Of a stretch of DNA of 64,000 nt, positions 1 to 10,742 are shown piece by piece. How positions within the stretch are numbered: the stretch's first letter is position 1; each line of letters opens with the position of its first letter. The DNA comes from Tigriopus japonicus (Eukaryota; Arthropoda; Copepoda; Harpacticoida; Harpacticidae), in assembly GCA_010645155.1 (NCBI GenBank), contig JAAGOF010000088.1:1149384-1213383 (forward strand). The letters run 5' to 3'. The notes under the pieces were generated by a model. It made no database searches, was not told the DNA's origin, and was given only the letters and a program-made list of their open reading frames with translations. Position numbers and translations under genes: made by a program.

Positions 1-354
1 ATAAATATATATCATTTCGATAACGTCTTTTTAGATACCAATAAGTATATTTGTCTGATAGGATTGAAGTTTTCATGGAAATTTATAAACGTTAGATATG
101 AGGCGAATGGTTTGATTCCTATTTCTTTGTATCTTATGTTTTAAGAATCATAGCTAAAATGATCATGGTTTAGAAGTATGGAAGTTCAAAATTTAGTATT
201 TATCAACAACGAATGCGTAATGCTCCTCGTACAATTCAATCATATTTTATTCCTTTACATCAAACATTATTTGTGGTACTCGTAGAGGTTTGTATAAATT
301 TAGGGGTCAGGTTTAAAGCTTTGGGTTCGGCTGAATCATAGATTGTTTATTAAT
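1..354. other. No gene recognised
   Basis: AT-rich sequence with no convincing reading frame, repeat or RNA gene. The right edge meets the first copy of a window-wide MITE family. Confidence 0.5.
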
Positions 355-861
355 CACTAGATAGCGTGCAAGCTTTAGTCAGGCTAATTTGGCAAAGGGG
401 GCTGAATGCATTGAATTTGTGAGGAAAATGTAGCCCTCACAAGTGTTGAGTGGACAGTAGGTGTGACCAAAATGAGAATAAAGACCAACTTTTTTAAAAT
501 CGTCCTTGAAGCCACAAGTTAGTTTTGTCCAAATATGTTTTGGATGAGCCCTATGTAATGCAAAAGCTTAAATGTGTGTTCTTCCTATGGGTGACTTATT
601 CAATGTATTGGCTGAGAAGTTCCATAGCTGTTGTATTCAAATACAAGGCATGGTCACCTCGTGACGTCCTCAGTTCTTTCAAGAAAGTGACCACTAGCAA
701 TAGCAAAAAATAACCCTAAAACATTACGCAATTCCACCTTTGATGTATCAATTGCATGGTTGTCATTTGCCTGGTCACACATTTCAAATGTTCCAGCACT
801 TTTGTCCGCTCAAAGGTTGTCGACAGGCGACACATGTTTTCACAATTACACTCCCTCTAGT
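355..861 (+). repeat. MITE-like repeat, family A copy 1
   Basis: About 500 bp that recurs at 28281-28581 (inverted, internally shorter) and at 41808-43990 (with insertions). It begins near ACTAGATAGCGTG and ends near CACTCCCTCTAGT, an imperfect terminal inverted repeat. Just inside are further inverted words (GAGTGGACAG near the left and TGTCCGCTC near the right). The flanks are AT-rich and no target duplication is certain. The 62-codon frame at 525-713 lies inside the repeat and is not taken as a gene. The superfamily is unknown because no transposase is present. Confidence 0.75.
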
Positions 862-1379
862 ATTTAATAGATATGAATGAGCTGAATTCAAACTGGCGGG
901 AAAAAAATGAAAATCTCCTGAATTTTTGTAAAGAACTTCATTTTCTGTGACAAAGATTTTCTGCAACTAGCCATAAACTTAGGGTTTGGAAAGGAGTACT
1001 CTACGTACCCTGGAGGTAGACTGGGCGCAAGTTCAAGACAACGAAAGAGCGATGCCAGGAAGATATTTCTTTACAGGAAATTAGGTTCAAAATCAGTTTG
1101 AGCGATATTTCCGACTGAAAATTAATTGTTATATATTTGTAGGTTATTTCTAGCAAATAAATGTCCCAAAATACCAAGAAAGTAAAACTGGATAGTTACA
1201 AAACTGGAAGATAAAGAAAGGAACATGACAAAACAACAGTATATTTTAGCAACAAAACATAATAAAAAACAAGTACATTATCCAATGTCCATGAATGTTT
1301 TTCTTAGTACTGAGACTGCAATTTATTTATTATCTAGGCCCCTGGGCTGGATTTGGAGGTGTCAAACTGTTTCGTCTTT
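862..1379. other. No gene recognised
   Basis: About 500 bases between the family A repeat and the P-type transposase relic. No reading frame or repeat stands out. Confidence 0.4.
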
Positions 1380-3104
1380 TCCTTGTCGTAAATTTCAGAG
1401 TTCTGTTCTTTGGCAAAATTTTTGCCAAAAAAAGTTAAACATTCTCGTGGCTATTTCTTCACAAATAACTTCATAAGAGTGACCTTTGCCACAGGAGGCT
1501 TCCAAAATGGAAGCTGTATCAAATGAGCTTCCAATGATTAAACAAAAGCTTTTGGCAAACACCTCTCTTGGGTGTTTGCATTCTAAAAGAAACTTCTTGC
1601 TTTCCTGGTTTGCCATGATCTGCAAGAATATACCCCAGGTATGAATAAAAGTCAGGTAGACTAAATCGGTTGGTTTGGATAACCCTCCACGGTTGGTTTG
1701 CTCCAAAAAGCTCTCTCGAGGGCCATTTGAAGTTGAGGCTTTTTCATCTTCAAGGTTAAACACTATTAAGGTTTTGCCCTGTGACACCAAGTTTGGGCAC
1801 TGGGTACACTTCACTCGACGATCGCACATGATAACCAGCAATGTCGAAACCAATACTGCTGTCTTCAATGGACTCCAAATGAGTAACGGGAAGAAACTTG
1901 AGCATCAATCGAAGTTTTATAGCGGCATTATGGATGGTTTCACCTTCGGACACTGATTTGGGGCCAACATTTTTTTTAAAGTCACAAACGTGCATGTTGT
2001 CGAAGTTCAACAAGGATCAAACTTAGATTAGTTTATCCACTCCACGGCTTATCAGACTCTAGAATCTGACGGTAAGAGGTAAAATAGTTACCTCCCGAAA
2101 GTCGGTACCAACCAAATCAGGCTGGTTGAAATGATTAGATTGAAATTTCCCAAAAAATACATTTTGGATCTCATGCTTATGTAACATATCTTTGGCATAT
2201 TCTTGGAGAGTTTTGGTGGACAAAGTCAGGGCAAGCATGGTGGGAGATGTGAGACCTTGTCGCTCTTTTCCCTGGCTTTCTAATTTCAAATTCCAATCAG
2301 AGATTCAAAAAGAAAATTTCGAAAGAAATTTCAATTATCATACTAAACTGAATAAATTGGGGCACGGGATGGGTCACGTTTTTGTGTGTGAAGGACGGCA
2401 CTTTTAGTGTTCACCACTTTCCACCACTTATTTATCAATTTCAGGAACTTCAATGTGTCTTTCCACGGTTCATCTGTATTGTTGATGTAAAATTCCACGT
2501 GATTGTGTTCCACCGTATTGAAAGTCTTGGACTATTCGGTTAAGGCTGTTTTTATCTTCATTAAAGTATTCTCCATGGCTCTTCAAGGCTGCCAAAATAT
2601 TTGGTATTTCCCATAAGTATTTGATGCGATCTCGGATTGTCACACTTGCAACAGAGGATTGGGAGGAGATCACGTTTTGGACTTGCATTTAAAGGTGCCA
2701 TCTTGAAATATTTGTTACATGAAACAAGATATTGATCTGGCCAGTTCCTCTTTCCTCAATGTTTAGAAAAAGGAGACAGTTTGGCTTTTTGACGACGGAG
2801 ATGCCTTCTGGCAAGCCAAGGGTGTGTAGCTTGAACATGATATCCTCAAGGCACTTTAAGCGTTCATCCTCAAGAAACGCCTCATACTAAGCCTCCTCCT
2901 TTTGAATTTGAAGGGCTTGTCGGGCTCCTGAAGTAGTGAGCCTCTGGTTCCGTGATGGCTTTGGCGTGGTCGAAAGATATCTTGAAACTCGCTGAACGGG
3001 TCACTTGGAACCTTGTGCATGGAGATCTGCGGATCTGGAGGTGGGTCTCTATATCTTGACCAGTAGCCAGACCTGCAACCAGGTGCAGCACAAGTGTTCA
3101 CCAT
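1380..3104 (-). pseudogene. Decayed P-superfamily (THAP) transposase
   Basis: This is a minus-strand relic of a DNA transposon transposase. The start at 3104 encodes MVNTCAAPGC, the first cysteine pair of a THAP zinc finger, with MHKVP in the position of the usual FHxFP. A charged, coiled-coil-like stretch follows near 2850-2910 in a shifted frame. At about 2390-2520 comes a segment containing FYINNTDEPW and INKWWKVVNTKS, typical of P/THAP9 transposases. At 1395-2013 lies the C-terminal signature IAGYHVR, CTQC and GGLSKPTDLVYL. These pieces are collinear, but they fall in several frames with stops between them, and the block is short for a family of roughly 750-900 residues. It is therefore broken and probably internally deleted. 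No terminal inverted repeats were located. Family assignment is fairly secure; boundaries are approximate. Confidence 0.8.
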
Positions 3105-5628
3105 CTTCCAATTATTCGACGTGCGAAATTCTACGTTTCCAAAACACAAATCACCTAATTTCTATTTAAGTAGACTGCACTCCCACTGTCTCTCAACTGT
3201 CGTTTCCCAGCGTGACTGAGTCTCCAGAGTCTGAAGATCTCCTTGGGTTTGGTTACTTATTGCTGGTTCCAAATAACTAATTAGAGTTTGAATTATAATC
3301 ATTGGAATTTAGCACGTTAAATATAGCGGCACCATGTACTCGTAAATGGCAGATGAACAGATGTCAAATGCATCCACTCAAATGTACAGTAATGCATAAG
3401 AAAACTACCAAATAATTAAAATAATTACGACTAGCAATCAACGAGTTAACATGTTCAATTAAATCCCAAGTCTGCCGACGAAAGCTACACAGAATGTTCA
3501 GACAAGTGGTTAACAACTAGCATTTCATGATGGATGGCGTGTTATGATACGGCACAAACAGTCTTCAAGGTTAGCATTCTGACAGAAAATTCACGTCCGG
3601 TTCCGATTGTATTTCGAACTAATCCAAGGCTTTTACATGCTCTGTGTACTACAAGGCTGTTTGACTGTTTTGTAATGTCACTTCACATGCGCCTTGAAAC
3701 GCCATTCCGGAATGGAAACATCGATTCGGTGTTTCATACTTAAGATTAAATTGATTAAGACAGATATAAGAATTTGAACGAGAGTATTTCTTTTTCTAGC
3801 CAAACTTTTGCTATTTAAATGAGTATTTGGGTGGAATTAGAGACCATAAGAAGAATCATCAAGTTTCTTTTCAGTTGGATGAGGTCGTTGCATGGATCAA
3901 TTTCTTCAGGTAAAAACTCTCTTAAACTTAAGAAACTCCATTTTTTGTAGAACGGAAATAGTCAACTCAAAATGTTATTACTGATCATAACAAACGAAAT
4001 CATTTTTTTTTCAATTGCGATGGGCATGCCACTTCTAAAGCTGATACTTAGTCAAAAACAATATAAAAGAGGCAATATTCATTATCTTATGTTTCATTCA
4101 CAAAAACAGAAAAACTAATTTCGCACTGACATTTATTCTATGAGTGGGATCTCTCAAGAAAACAGCCACTTAACTCAGCAGTATTTATTTTTTCAATCAT
4201 CTCTGTAGTTTTTCGTCATTGTTTTGGTCAACAAACGTTTGGACGATGATACTATGATTTTTTTGGCCTTCATGCATCCGTTGCATTGTCAAACAAACTT
4301 TTCCACATTACATAAAAGCTGAAAATTGCTAAAGAGGCCATCGATGTACGATGGGTGTGTTAACCTTAAAGAAACTTGGTTTGCATCTGAAAAACTTATC
4401 AACAGACCAATATCGACACTTTCTTATAGTTATATTTCCTCTTTGCAAACACACTCTAAGGTAAGACTAGATTGTTCTTTCAGATCAAAAAAAAGAAAAA
4501 GTAATGAAAACCTGATTAAAGACGAGGTAACAAATTTGCATCCATTTTTGAAGCAAAAGAGCATTTCTCAAACATGCTGATAAGTCGAATATTACTCTTC
4601 TTTAGGATTACAAGCCCCTCGTATTCCTCTTTCTCAATGATTTGGATCCCGAATCGTCGAGAACGGGAAATACATCTAATTTTTTTGTGGGAAAAGGTAG
4701 GAACTTTCTTCTACGCATTTTCTCAACCACTTCCAATGAGTCAATATCAATAGTACGTGACAAAAAGTTACGTTAGCAAATTACTGTGCATCCCACAAGA
4801 CAATCTGATGTCGATATAATTGACGAATCAAATAACTACTAACGCTTGAAACTATCGATTGATGGGTAAAAGAAACTCGAACTTGGCGCACACCAGACTT
4901 TGAAATCAATTAGACTTGTCAATAATTGACGAAATCCCTTTCATGCTGAGTTCCAGGCTACTTTTGGAATTATCGTGTCCTTTCAACGTACCATAGATGG
5001 ATCATGCTACCCTCAACATTCAGTCAATCACTGAAAGAGTCAGAAAACTTGGCAATTAGCTGAGATCTCACAAGTCAACTGATGACAGAAATAGATCAAG
5101 AATTCCCGAACTCTGTGTACTGTGTGGGGGGCCACACAGACCCCACAATCTGTCACAGATCTTCTAAGAAATGAAGAGCCTTGGTTACATGATCGATTCT
5201 TTCGACTTCTTTTAATGGATACCACTACTGAGAATTCTTCGGCTTTGTAAATGACCCCAAACCCGATCGATTCTGACCGGTTCAATCCAGATTGTACGTT
5301 TGCTTAGAGCATCGATCGAAGCAAAAAAATCAGCTTAAACGACATGTAATGGTTTTAGAACCTTGTCAAGAACTGAGTTTACGTTAGTACTTTAGTTGTT
5401 GTAAATCGTTTCTTTGTGCGCACATCTGCATTCTATTTTCCAATTCAAAATTGGATGCTTTAGACCATTCATTGCTCTAATGATTGTTTCGTATTAAGAA
5501 GGAATTGCCTAGAGGAGTTTTTAGCAAGATATTTCTCTATGACTAAGATTAGAAAGGGATGCATGAAATGTTAGGTAGTTGACCTCCTCATCGTTTGCGG
5601 GGTAAATTTGAATCATTCTTCAATTCAG
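3105..5628. other. Intergenic, no gene recognised
   Basis: About 2.5 kb of AT-rich sequence. Frames at 3534-3743, 4326-4580 and 5040-5285 have no recognisable motif, no paired splice sites and no neighbouring exons. Confidence 0.45.
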
Positions 5629-6664
5629 TCCCCAGAAGTTTAGAACAAAAGCCAGTATTTCTTCATATGCTGATGAGTGATGACACAAAATTAGTTTGTG
5701 GAAGGAATGGTCAGGACTCAAAATGTTTAGTCGAGGACTTGGAGAAAGTCTACTCTTGGGTTGGTCAGAGTAATATGGCATTGAATGGGATGAAATTCCG
5801 CACAATGACCTATGGGACGTCCAAATTAGAAGTTCCGCTCAAAGACAATGGAGGTTGTGATATTGAGCAGGTCTCGTCCATGAGGGATTTAGGAGTTGTC
5901 ATCCAAGATGATGGAAAGTTTGATGAGCATATCCAGTTGAAAGTGGGGAAGGCATTTCAAACGTGCGGCTGGATCTATCGTACTTTCAAGTCCAGAGATA
6001 GTATTACAATGCTAACTCTGTACAAGTCGATTGTTCAGCCGCATCTTGAATATGCCTCACCCATTTGGGCTTCAATGAGTTCAGCAGGTTTGCAAAAGGT
6101 CGAGCAGGTCCAAAGATGTTTCACTAGGAACATCACACGAATGAGAGAGCTCTCATATTGGGAGAGGCTCCAGAAGTTAAGGCTGTACAGTACTCAGAGA
6201 AGGTATGAAAGGTATCTGATACTGAATGTTTTCAAGAGCATTCATGGGCTCTGTCCTAACCCCGGATTTGAGATTACTGTAGTTGTAGCGATCTTAGAGG
6301 TTTTACTTGCGTTCTGAGAGCACCTCCAAATCCAAGGGAATCTAGGCTTGTTCGAACAATGAAGTGCTCCTCTCTTCTTTATTGGGCTCCTTCATATTTC
6401 AATTTGCTGCATATTTGCCTTCGTAGGGAATATGTAGGAGCTGATCCTCTAACAGCATTTAAGGCAGGATTGGACAATTTTTTGAATACTATTCCTGACC
6501 AACCCACTATTCAAGGGTTGTACAGATCTGCCAACAATAACTCATAGGTAGATCAAATTTCATATAAACGGTAATTTTATAATCTATATTAATCATTAAC
6601 TCTCTTTACAAGGAATCCCATTCCTTGTAGCGGTATTAAAAAATCCGCCCCCCCCCAAAAAAAA
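5629..6664 (+). mobile_element. 5'-truncated CR1/Jockey-group LINE, copy 1
   Basis: The 3' third of a non-LTR retrotransposon. It starts in the reverse transcriptase just before the catalytic YADD motif, which here is disrupted by a short insertion relative to the copies at 36403-38345 and 39930-40965. The shared coding part continues to about 6317. A small insertion after the GLCPNPGFEI segment (about five bases relative to copy 3) shifts the frame. The remaining tail (LRAPPNP, then FKAGLDNFLNTIPDQPTIQG) runs in another frame to the stop at 6547. The 3' untranslated end carries a hairpin (6609-6629), then nine C and eight A residues. The copy is inactive. Confidence 0.9.
6609..6629 (+). repeat. 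Hairpin in LINE 3' end
   Basis: A nine-base stem closes on a three-base CCC loop (ACAAGGAAT / ATTCCTTGT), about 20 bases before the terminal C/A tract. The same position is retained, with one change in the left arm, in the LINE copies near 36450 and 40910. By analogy with other LINEs it may be recognised by the reverse transcriptase; that role is inferred. Confidence 0.6.
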
Positions 6665-8258
6665 TATATCGTAAAATACCAACGAAGTAAGCCAAGACAT
6701 ACGGATTCAAGTTCATTCAATGCAAAATAGCTTGCAAAAAACTATATTTCAGTATGCACATACAGAAACAGAACACTTGACCATATCTGTTTTAGATTAT
6801 GCTTGGAGTTTTCAAGGCTCAAATTTGAAAGCAATGTCCGTGACTAACACTTCTCGTTCTCTGGAATTTTGGTTATGATCGGCAACAAAAGGGGATTTTT
6901 ATGAATGGAAACACATGTTTCTTGAAAATTCTCTTGAATCTCATATTTTGAGCTTCATGCATTTTTGTGGGTCAAAGTTCAAGACACGATTTGTTGTTCC
7001 GTTTCTAATCACTAGGGAAAGGCGAAATGTGCATATAAATAGAGCCTTTTCTATGAGAATATTTGCAAAAGAGGTGATGCAAAAAAGTGCAAGAAAAAGT
7101 GTACAAATAGGTCACTAACCACTGGCAAAAAATCAGAACAAGAGTAAACAACTGTCTTTGGAATATAAAAGCACACACTTAAAACCATGAGCCGGGATTG
7201 GTTTGATGTTTTAACCTTTTGTTTAGATTTTTTTTATGTTTGTGGCCAACCATATGTATCGTTGCTCAAGTGGAGCATGAAGCCAACGTGTTCTAAACAT
7301 TAACAAGATATTTCACTTCCATTTTCAAAAATTGGGGCTTCTCAGGTTTGATCAAGCTTAGTTCTTCATAATATTCTTCACAATATCTTCAGAAATTTCA
7401 GGTAAATAAAACCAAAAATCACGAGAAACAGCAAAAAGGCTAAAACATGTGTTGATGGTATCAAGAACGTTTTTTGCACTTTTCGCCGGTCCCTAAGCCT
7501 AGCCCTGTACATGCAAAACAGTTTCATCAAAATCATATGTTGACATTCATTGGCCTTTAACTGACAGCAGGTGATGAAATGTACCTTTGGAATTAAATAC
7601 AACTTTCCTAGGTCCTTTTCAACATCAATTTGGCAAATAAAATACGCTTTATCAGTGTCTTACATGCAACCAGGAATCAAAATATCCAACTGCCATGGAC
7701 TTCCAAAATCGTCGCGTGTTCAGGAAGACTCAACATGCGTTTCTTTGCTTTTGTACACGTTTACTGTGGACTCGTTTTGCTTGGTAACGTTTGGAAAACA
7801 TAAGATAGTTTGCCATCCGTAGAACAAGATGAATACACGGTTTTGAAAAATTCATCTCAAGTTTCTATGGAAATTCCCACTCACAGAACCAAGGGGAACA
7901 ACTTTGATTTGCTGAGTTTCTCAAAATCGGGTCTAGATTAAAAGTTGTTTACTTAAAACCTATTAATTTTTTTACCGTCTTGTCCTTTTTTTCTTTTTCT
8001 TCTTCCTCTCATATTCGATACTCCTCAATCACCTCATTGGTGTTGGAGTGGAGAAATCAATAAAAAACAAATAAATAAATAGCTTAATTTCTTTTTAATC
8101 TAGTCAGGACACTTTTAGGGGCAGATTTAGATACCTCTTGAATTGAAATTGCTAAAACATATGTTGTTCAGGTGGTGAGTTATTTGAGTTTAACCGGTCC
8201 ATTTTTGAACCAAAAAACGTAAAAACGCTCCTGGGTTATGGAAACTCAAACTCCCAAT

Positions 8259-8294
8259 CAAGAAGCACTGGAATCATGATTTCCGTGCTTCTTG
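8259..8294. repeat. Perfect-arm hairpin
   Basis: Ten-base arms CAAGAAGCAC and GTGCTTCTTG flank a 16-base centre that is itself partly self-complementary (GGAA...TTCC around TCATGA). It is not followed by a T-run. It could be a small foldback remnant. Confidence 0.6.
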
Positions 8295-8451
8295 TCCCCA
8301 TCAAATGATATTATTTTTTTGTTAGAAAATACAATGAAAAATGGTATTTTTCAATAAACTTTGGCTTCATTTTAAAAGAGTTTTTACTCAACATACTAAC
8401 CGCGCATTGTCAAGTTTTAAAATTGCTTTTAGTCTTTACTTAGTTTTCATT

Positions 8452-8872
8452 TAGGGGGGGGGTGATTTTTATTCTTTTTGATGTTTCTTTTTATCCATTG
8501 ATTGGTTTTGTTGAGCAGAATTTTTATTAATGTCAAAAAATTCAAATTTCCAGTGAAAAATGATAATTCTAACTGAAATGAGTTAAATTATCAAGCCATG
8601 AGGTAAATCATTTAACTAGCCAAGTGAGGTAAAATTTTAATGTTTGCAACAACCAATGGTAAGTTAAAGTTTAACTAGCCAAACTTTGATCGTTTGAGCA
8701 ATATTTCCCAGAATTTAGAAAAATATTTGTTACACTTTTTCATTTTTGTTGAGATTTCTGGCCAAAAAAACAAGATATCAGCAATAAATCACGGAAAGCG
8801 CAAAAAAGTGCATACAAAGCAAAAACGGCCAAAACTGTAAAAAAGTGCATTTTCATGGAAAGTGCACCCCTA
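8452..8872. mobile_element. Possible hAT-like remnant
   Basis: The left end reads TAGGGGGGG and the right end reads GTGCACCCCTA, as in the better-defined hAT elements of this window. The interior near the right end repeats AAAAAAGTGCAT and similar words. The arms match for only about six bases and the flanks show no clear 8-bp duplication, so this is a weak call. Confidence 0.3.
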
Positions 8873-9388
8873 TTCATGGAGTTTGGGAATTTCCATACAA
8901 ATTTGATTTAGTTTTTCAGAACCGTGAATAATAATAAAGGAAAAAGAAATTACGAAGATGGAAAGTGTGAAAGTTTCCACTATACTCAAGACAAAACTCA
9001 GGAGCTTCAAAAAGGTCAAAAGTAAAACAACCAAGACTTTCGTAATGATTGGTCAAAACACAATGCATGCATATTTTTACAAGCAACAAGACAGCAAAAG
9101 GTCTGTACAACAAAGTCGACATAGGACTGCCCAAACAAGGGAATTCTAACCGCTCTAGGGTGCTATTTTTAGCCTTTGATGATTAGGCCTTGGTCTTTCT
9201 AATAAGAAGCCAGCGGTCACTTCGTGACTTGTTTGCCAAGGCAAGGCTTACAAAGATTTTTTTCACTCATGAAAGAATGTACTAAACGTGCACCATTCTA
9301 TCTCCTTTAAACTAGCAATATTCTCTATTGTTACCTACTGATTAATAAAAGTGCAATGGCAAGAAAGAAATATCGAGACTCTCTTGAG

Positions 9389-10742
9389 TAGGACCCGGAA
9401 CAATATTTTTTTTTTTAGATATTACGCATTTTAAAAAAATTCTTCCTGTTTCCTCGATCTTTCAAATATTTTGTCTGTTTCTGGGGAAAATTTAATATTT
9501 TCTGGATTTTTTAGACGGGAAAATATGTTGAAATAAAATTTGAGGGAAATAAATGAATGATCAATGCACAATTTTAACCAAAATGAAGCAAATATACCGA
9601 CAAAAAATAAAAAGGTATTTGTACTAAAGTCAAAATATTAAAAACCATCGCCATCTATTGAGGTAATTTGAAAAAATCTGTTATCAGTAGAGCCCGGGAA
9701 AAAATGTTGGAAAAACGTCCAAAAAATGTCACTATAATGTCAGGAAAAAGGGCCAAAAATGTTGAAATATAGGGCAAAAAGGGCAAAAAATGTTGAAATT
9801 TAGAGCAAAAAGAGCAATTTTTTTTTAAATTATAGCAAAAAAGTCAACGAAATGTGTGAGAAATAGGACTAGATGCGTGGAGGACTTGAGAAGACTACTT
9901 AAGACAATGTGACCAGACATCTGAAGGAAATAATCCCGTCAAAGCTCTAGCTTAAAAAAACTGGAGGTTGCGCTTCACATAGCGGGGTGTTTTTATAAGC
10001 TAGACGTCAAAACAGTTTATGTTATAAGTCAGATAGCACATTCAGAGCCTTTGAAAGGCAATAGATATTAAAGTCTGAGTAAATAATGGTAACTGCCAAC
10101 TTAAAACATGCTTTACTCTACACATAGCTATTCAGCCCAGGTAAAATAATCACGGAAACAAGGGTCACAAAGTTTCTGATTTGAACATTTTCACAACTTT
10201 TTGGCAAAAAGAAACTTTAAGGGCACTTTTTGCCCCTTTCCAAAGATTTTAATTAATTGGCATTGTAAAATGTGAAGTTGAACAATGACAATTTTAGTGG
10301 GAAATTTTGGCAGGAAATTTCAAGCCTTCATTTGATTAATTGGTCCCTCAGAACCGGTTTTGGGATGACAATTTTGAGCAAAAAGTGCAAAAAATGTTAA
10401 GAAAATGTTGAAATTTTCCAAAAAATGTCAAACAAAATTAAAATGTTATATTTACGTAAAATTGACAAAAAATGTAAAAAATTATTTTTAATGTAAAAAA
10501 AAAATTTCCCTAGCCCTAGTTATTAGTTAGGTGTCAAGTGTGCCTGCGAAAACGACCCATTACATTCAACTTCCCAAAAATGGTTTGGATAAATTTGTGC
10601 ACACAAACGAAATTACCAAATAATGACGTTGTAAAATCAAATTCTTTAAATATCCGGCTTAGATTTCAAACATTTTGGCCTTTTGAAGAAAATGGACATA
10701 AGTGTTTTTGTCACTATTAAGCAAATAATTTTCCGGGCCCTA
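9389..10742. mobile_element. hAT-like element, TAGGRCYCGG family, outer copy
   Basis: Ends are TAGGACCCGG (left) and CCGGGCCCTA (right), inverted with one mismatch. The flanking octamers ctcttgag and ctgataag agree at five of eight positions, a weak target duplication. The outer segments match the element at 38728-39273: a TTTCCTCGAT.CTTT segment near the left, and TTTAAATATCCGGCTT then TTTTGAAGAAAAT near the right. The element is interrupted by a second hAT-like element at 9688-10518. There is no transposase reading frame, so both are non-autonomous. Confidence 0.75.
9688..10518. mobile_element. hAT-like MITE nested in another hAT-like element
   Basis: Ends TAGAGCCCGGGAAAAA and TTTTTCCCTAGCCCTA are imperfect inverted repeats. 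The flanking octamers gttatcag (9680-9687) and gttattag (10519-10526) agree at seven of eight positions. The interior repeatedly uses words such as AAAAAATGTTGAAA and GGGCAAAAA, mostly near the two ends, as subterminal transposase-binding repeats do in hAT elements. No coding capacity was seen. Confidence 0.8.

Larger units (their letters stand above)
6665..9388. other. Intergenic, no gene recognised
   Basis: About 2.7 kb of AT-rich DNA. It holds a hairpin (8259-8294), a G-run at 8454-8462 and the possible transposon remnant noted at 8452-8872. Small frames at 6915-7118, 7378-7602, 7571-7822 and 8916-9149 show no family signature. Confidence 0.45.
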
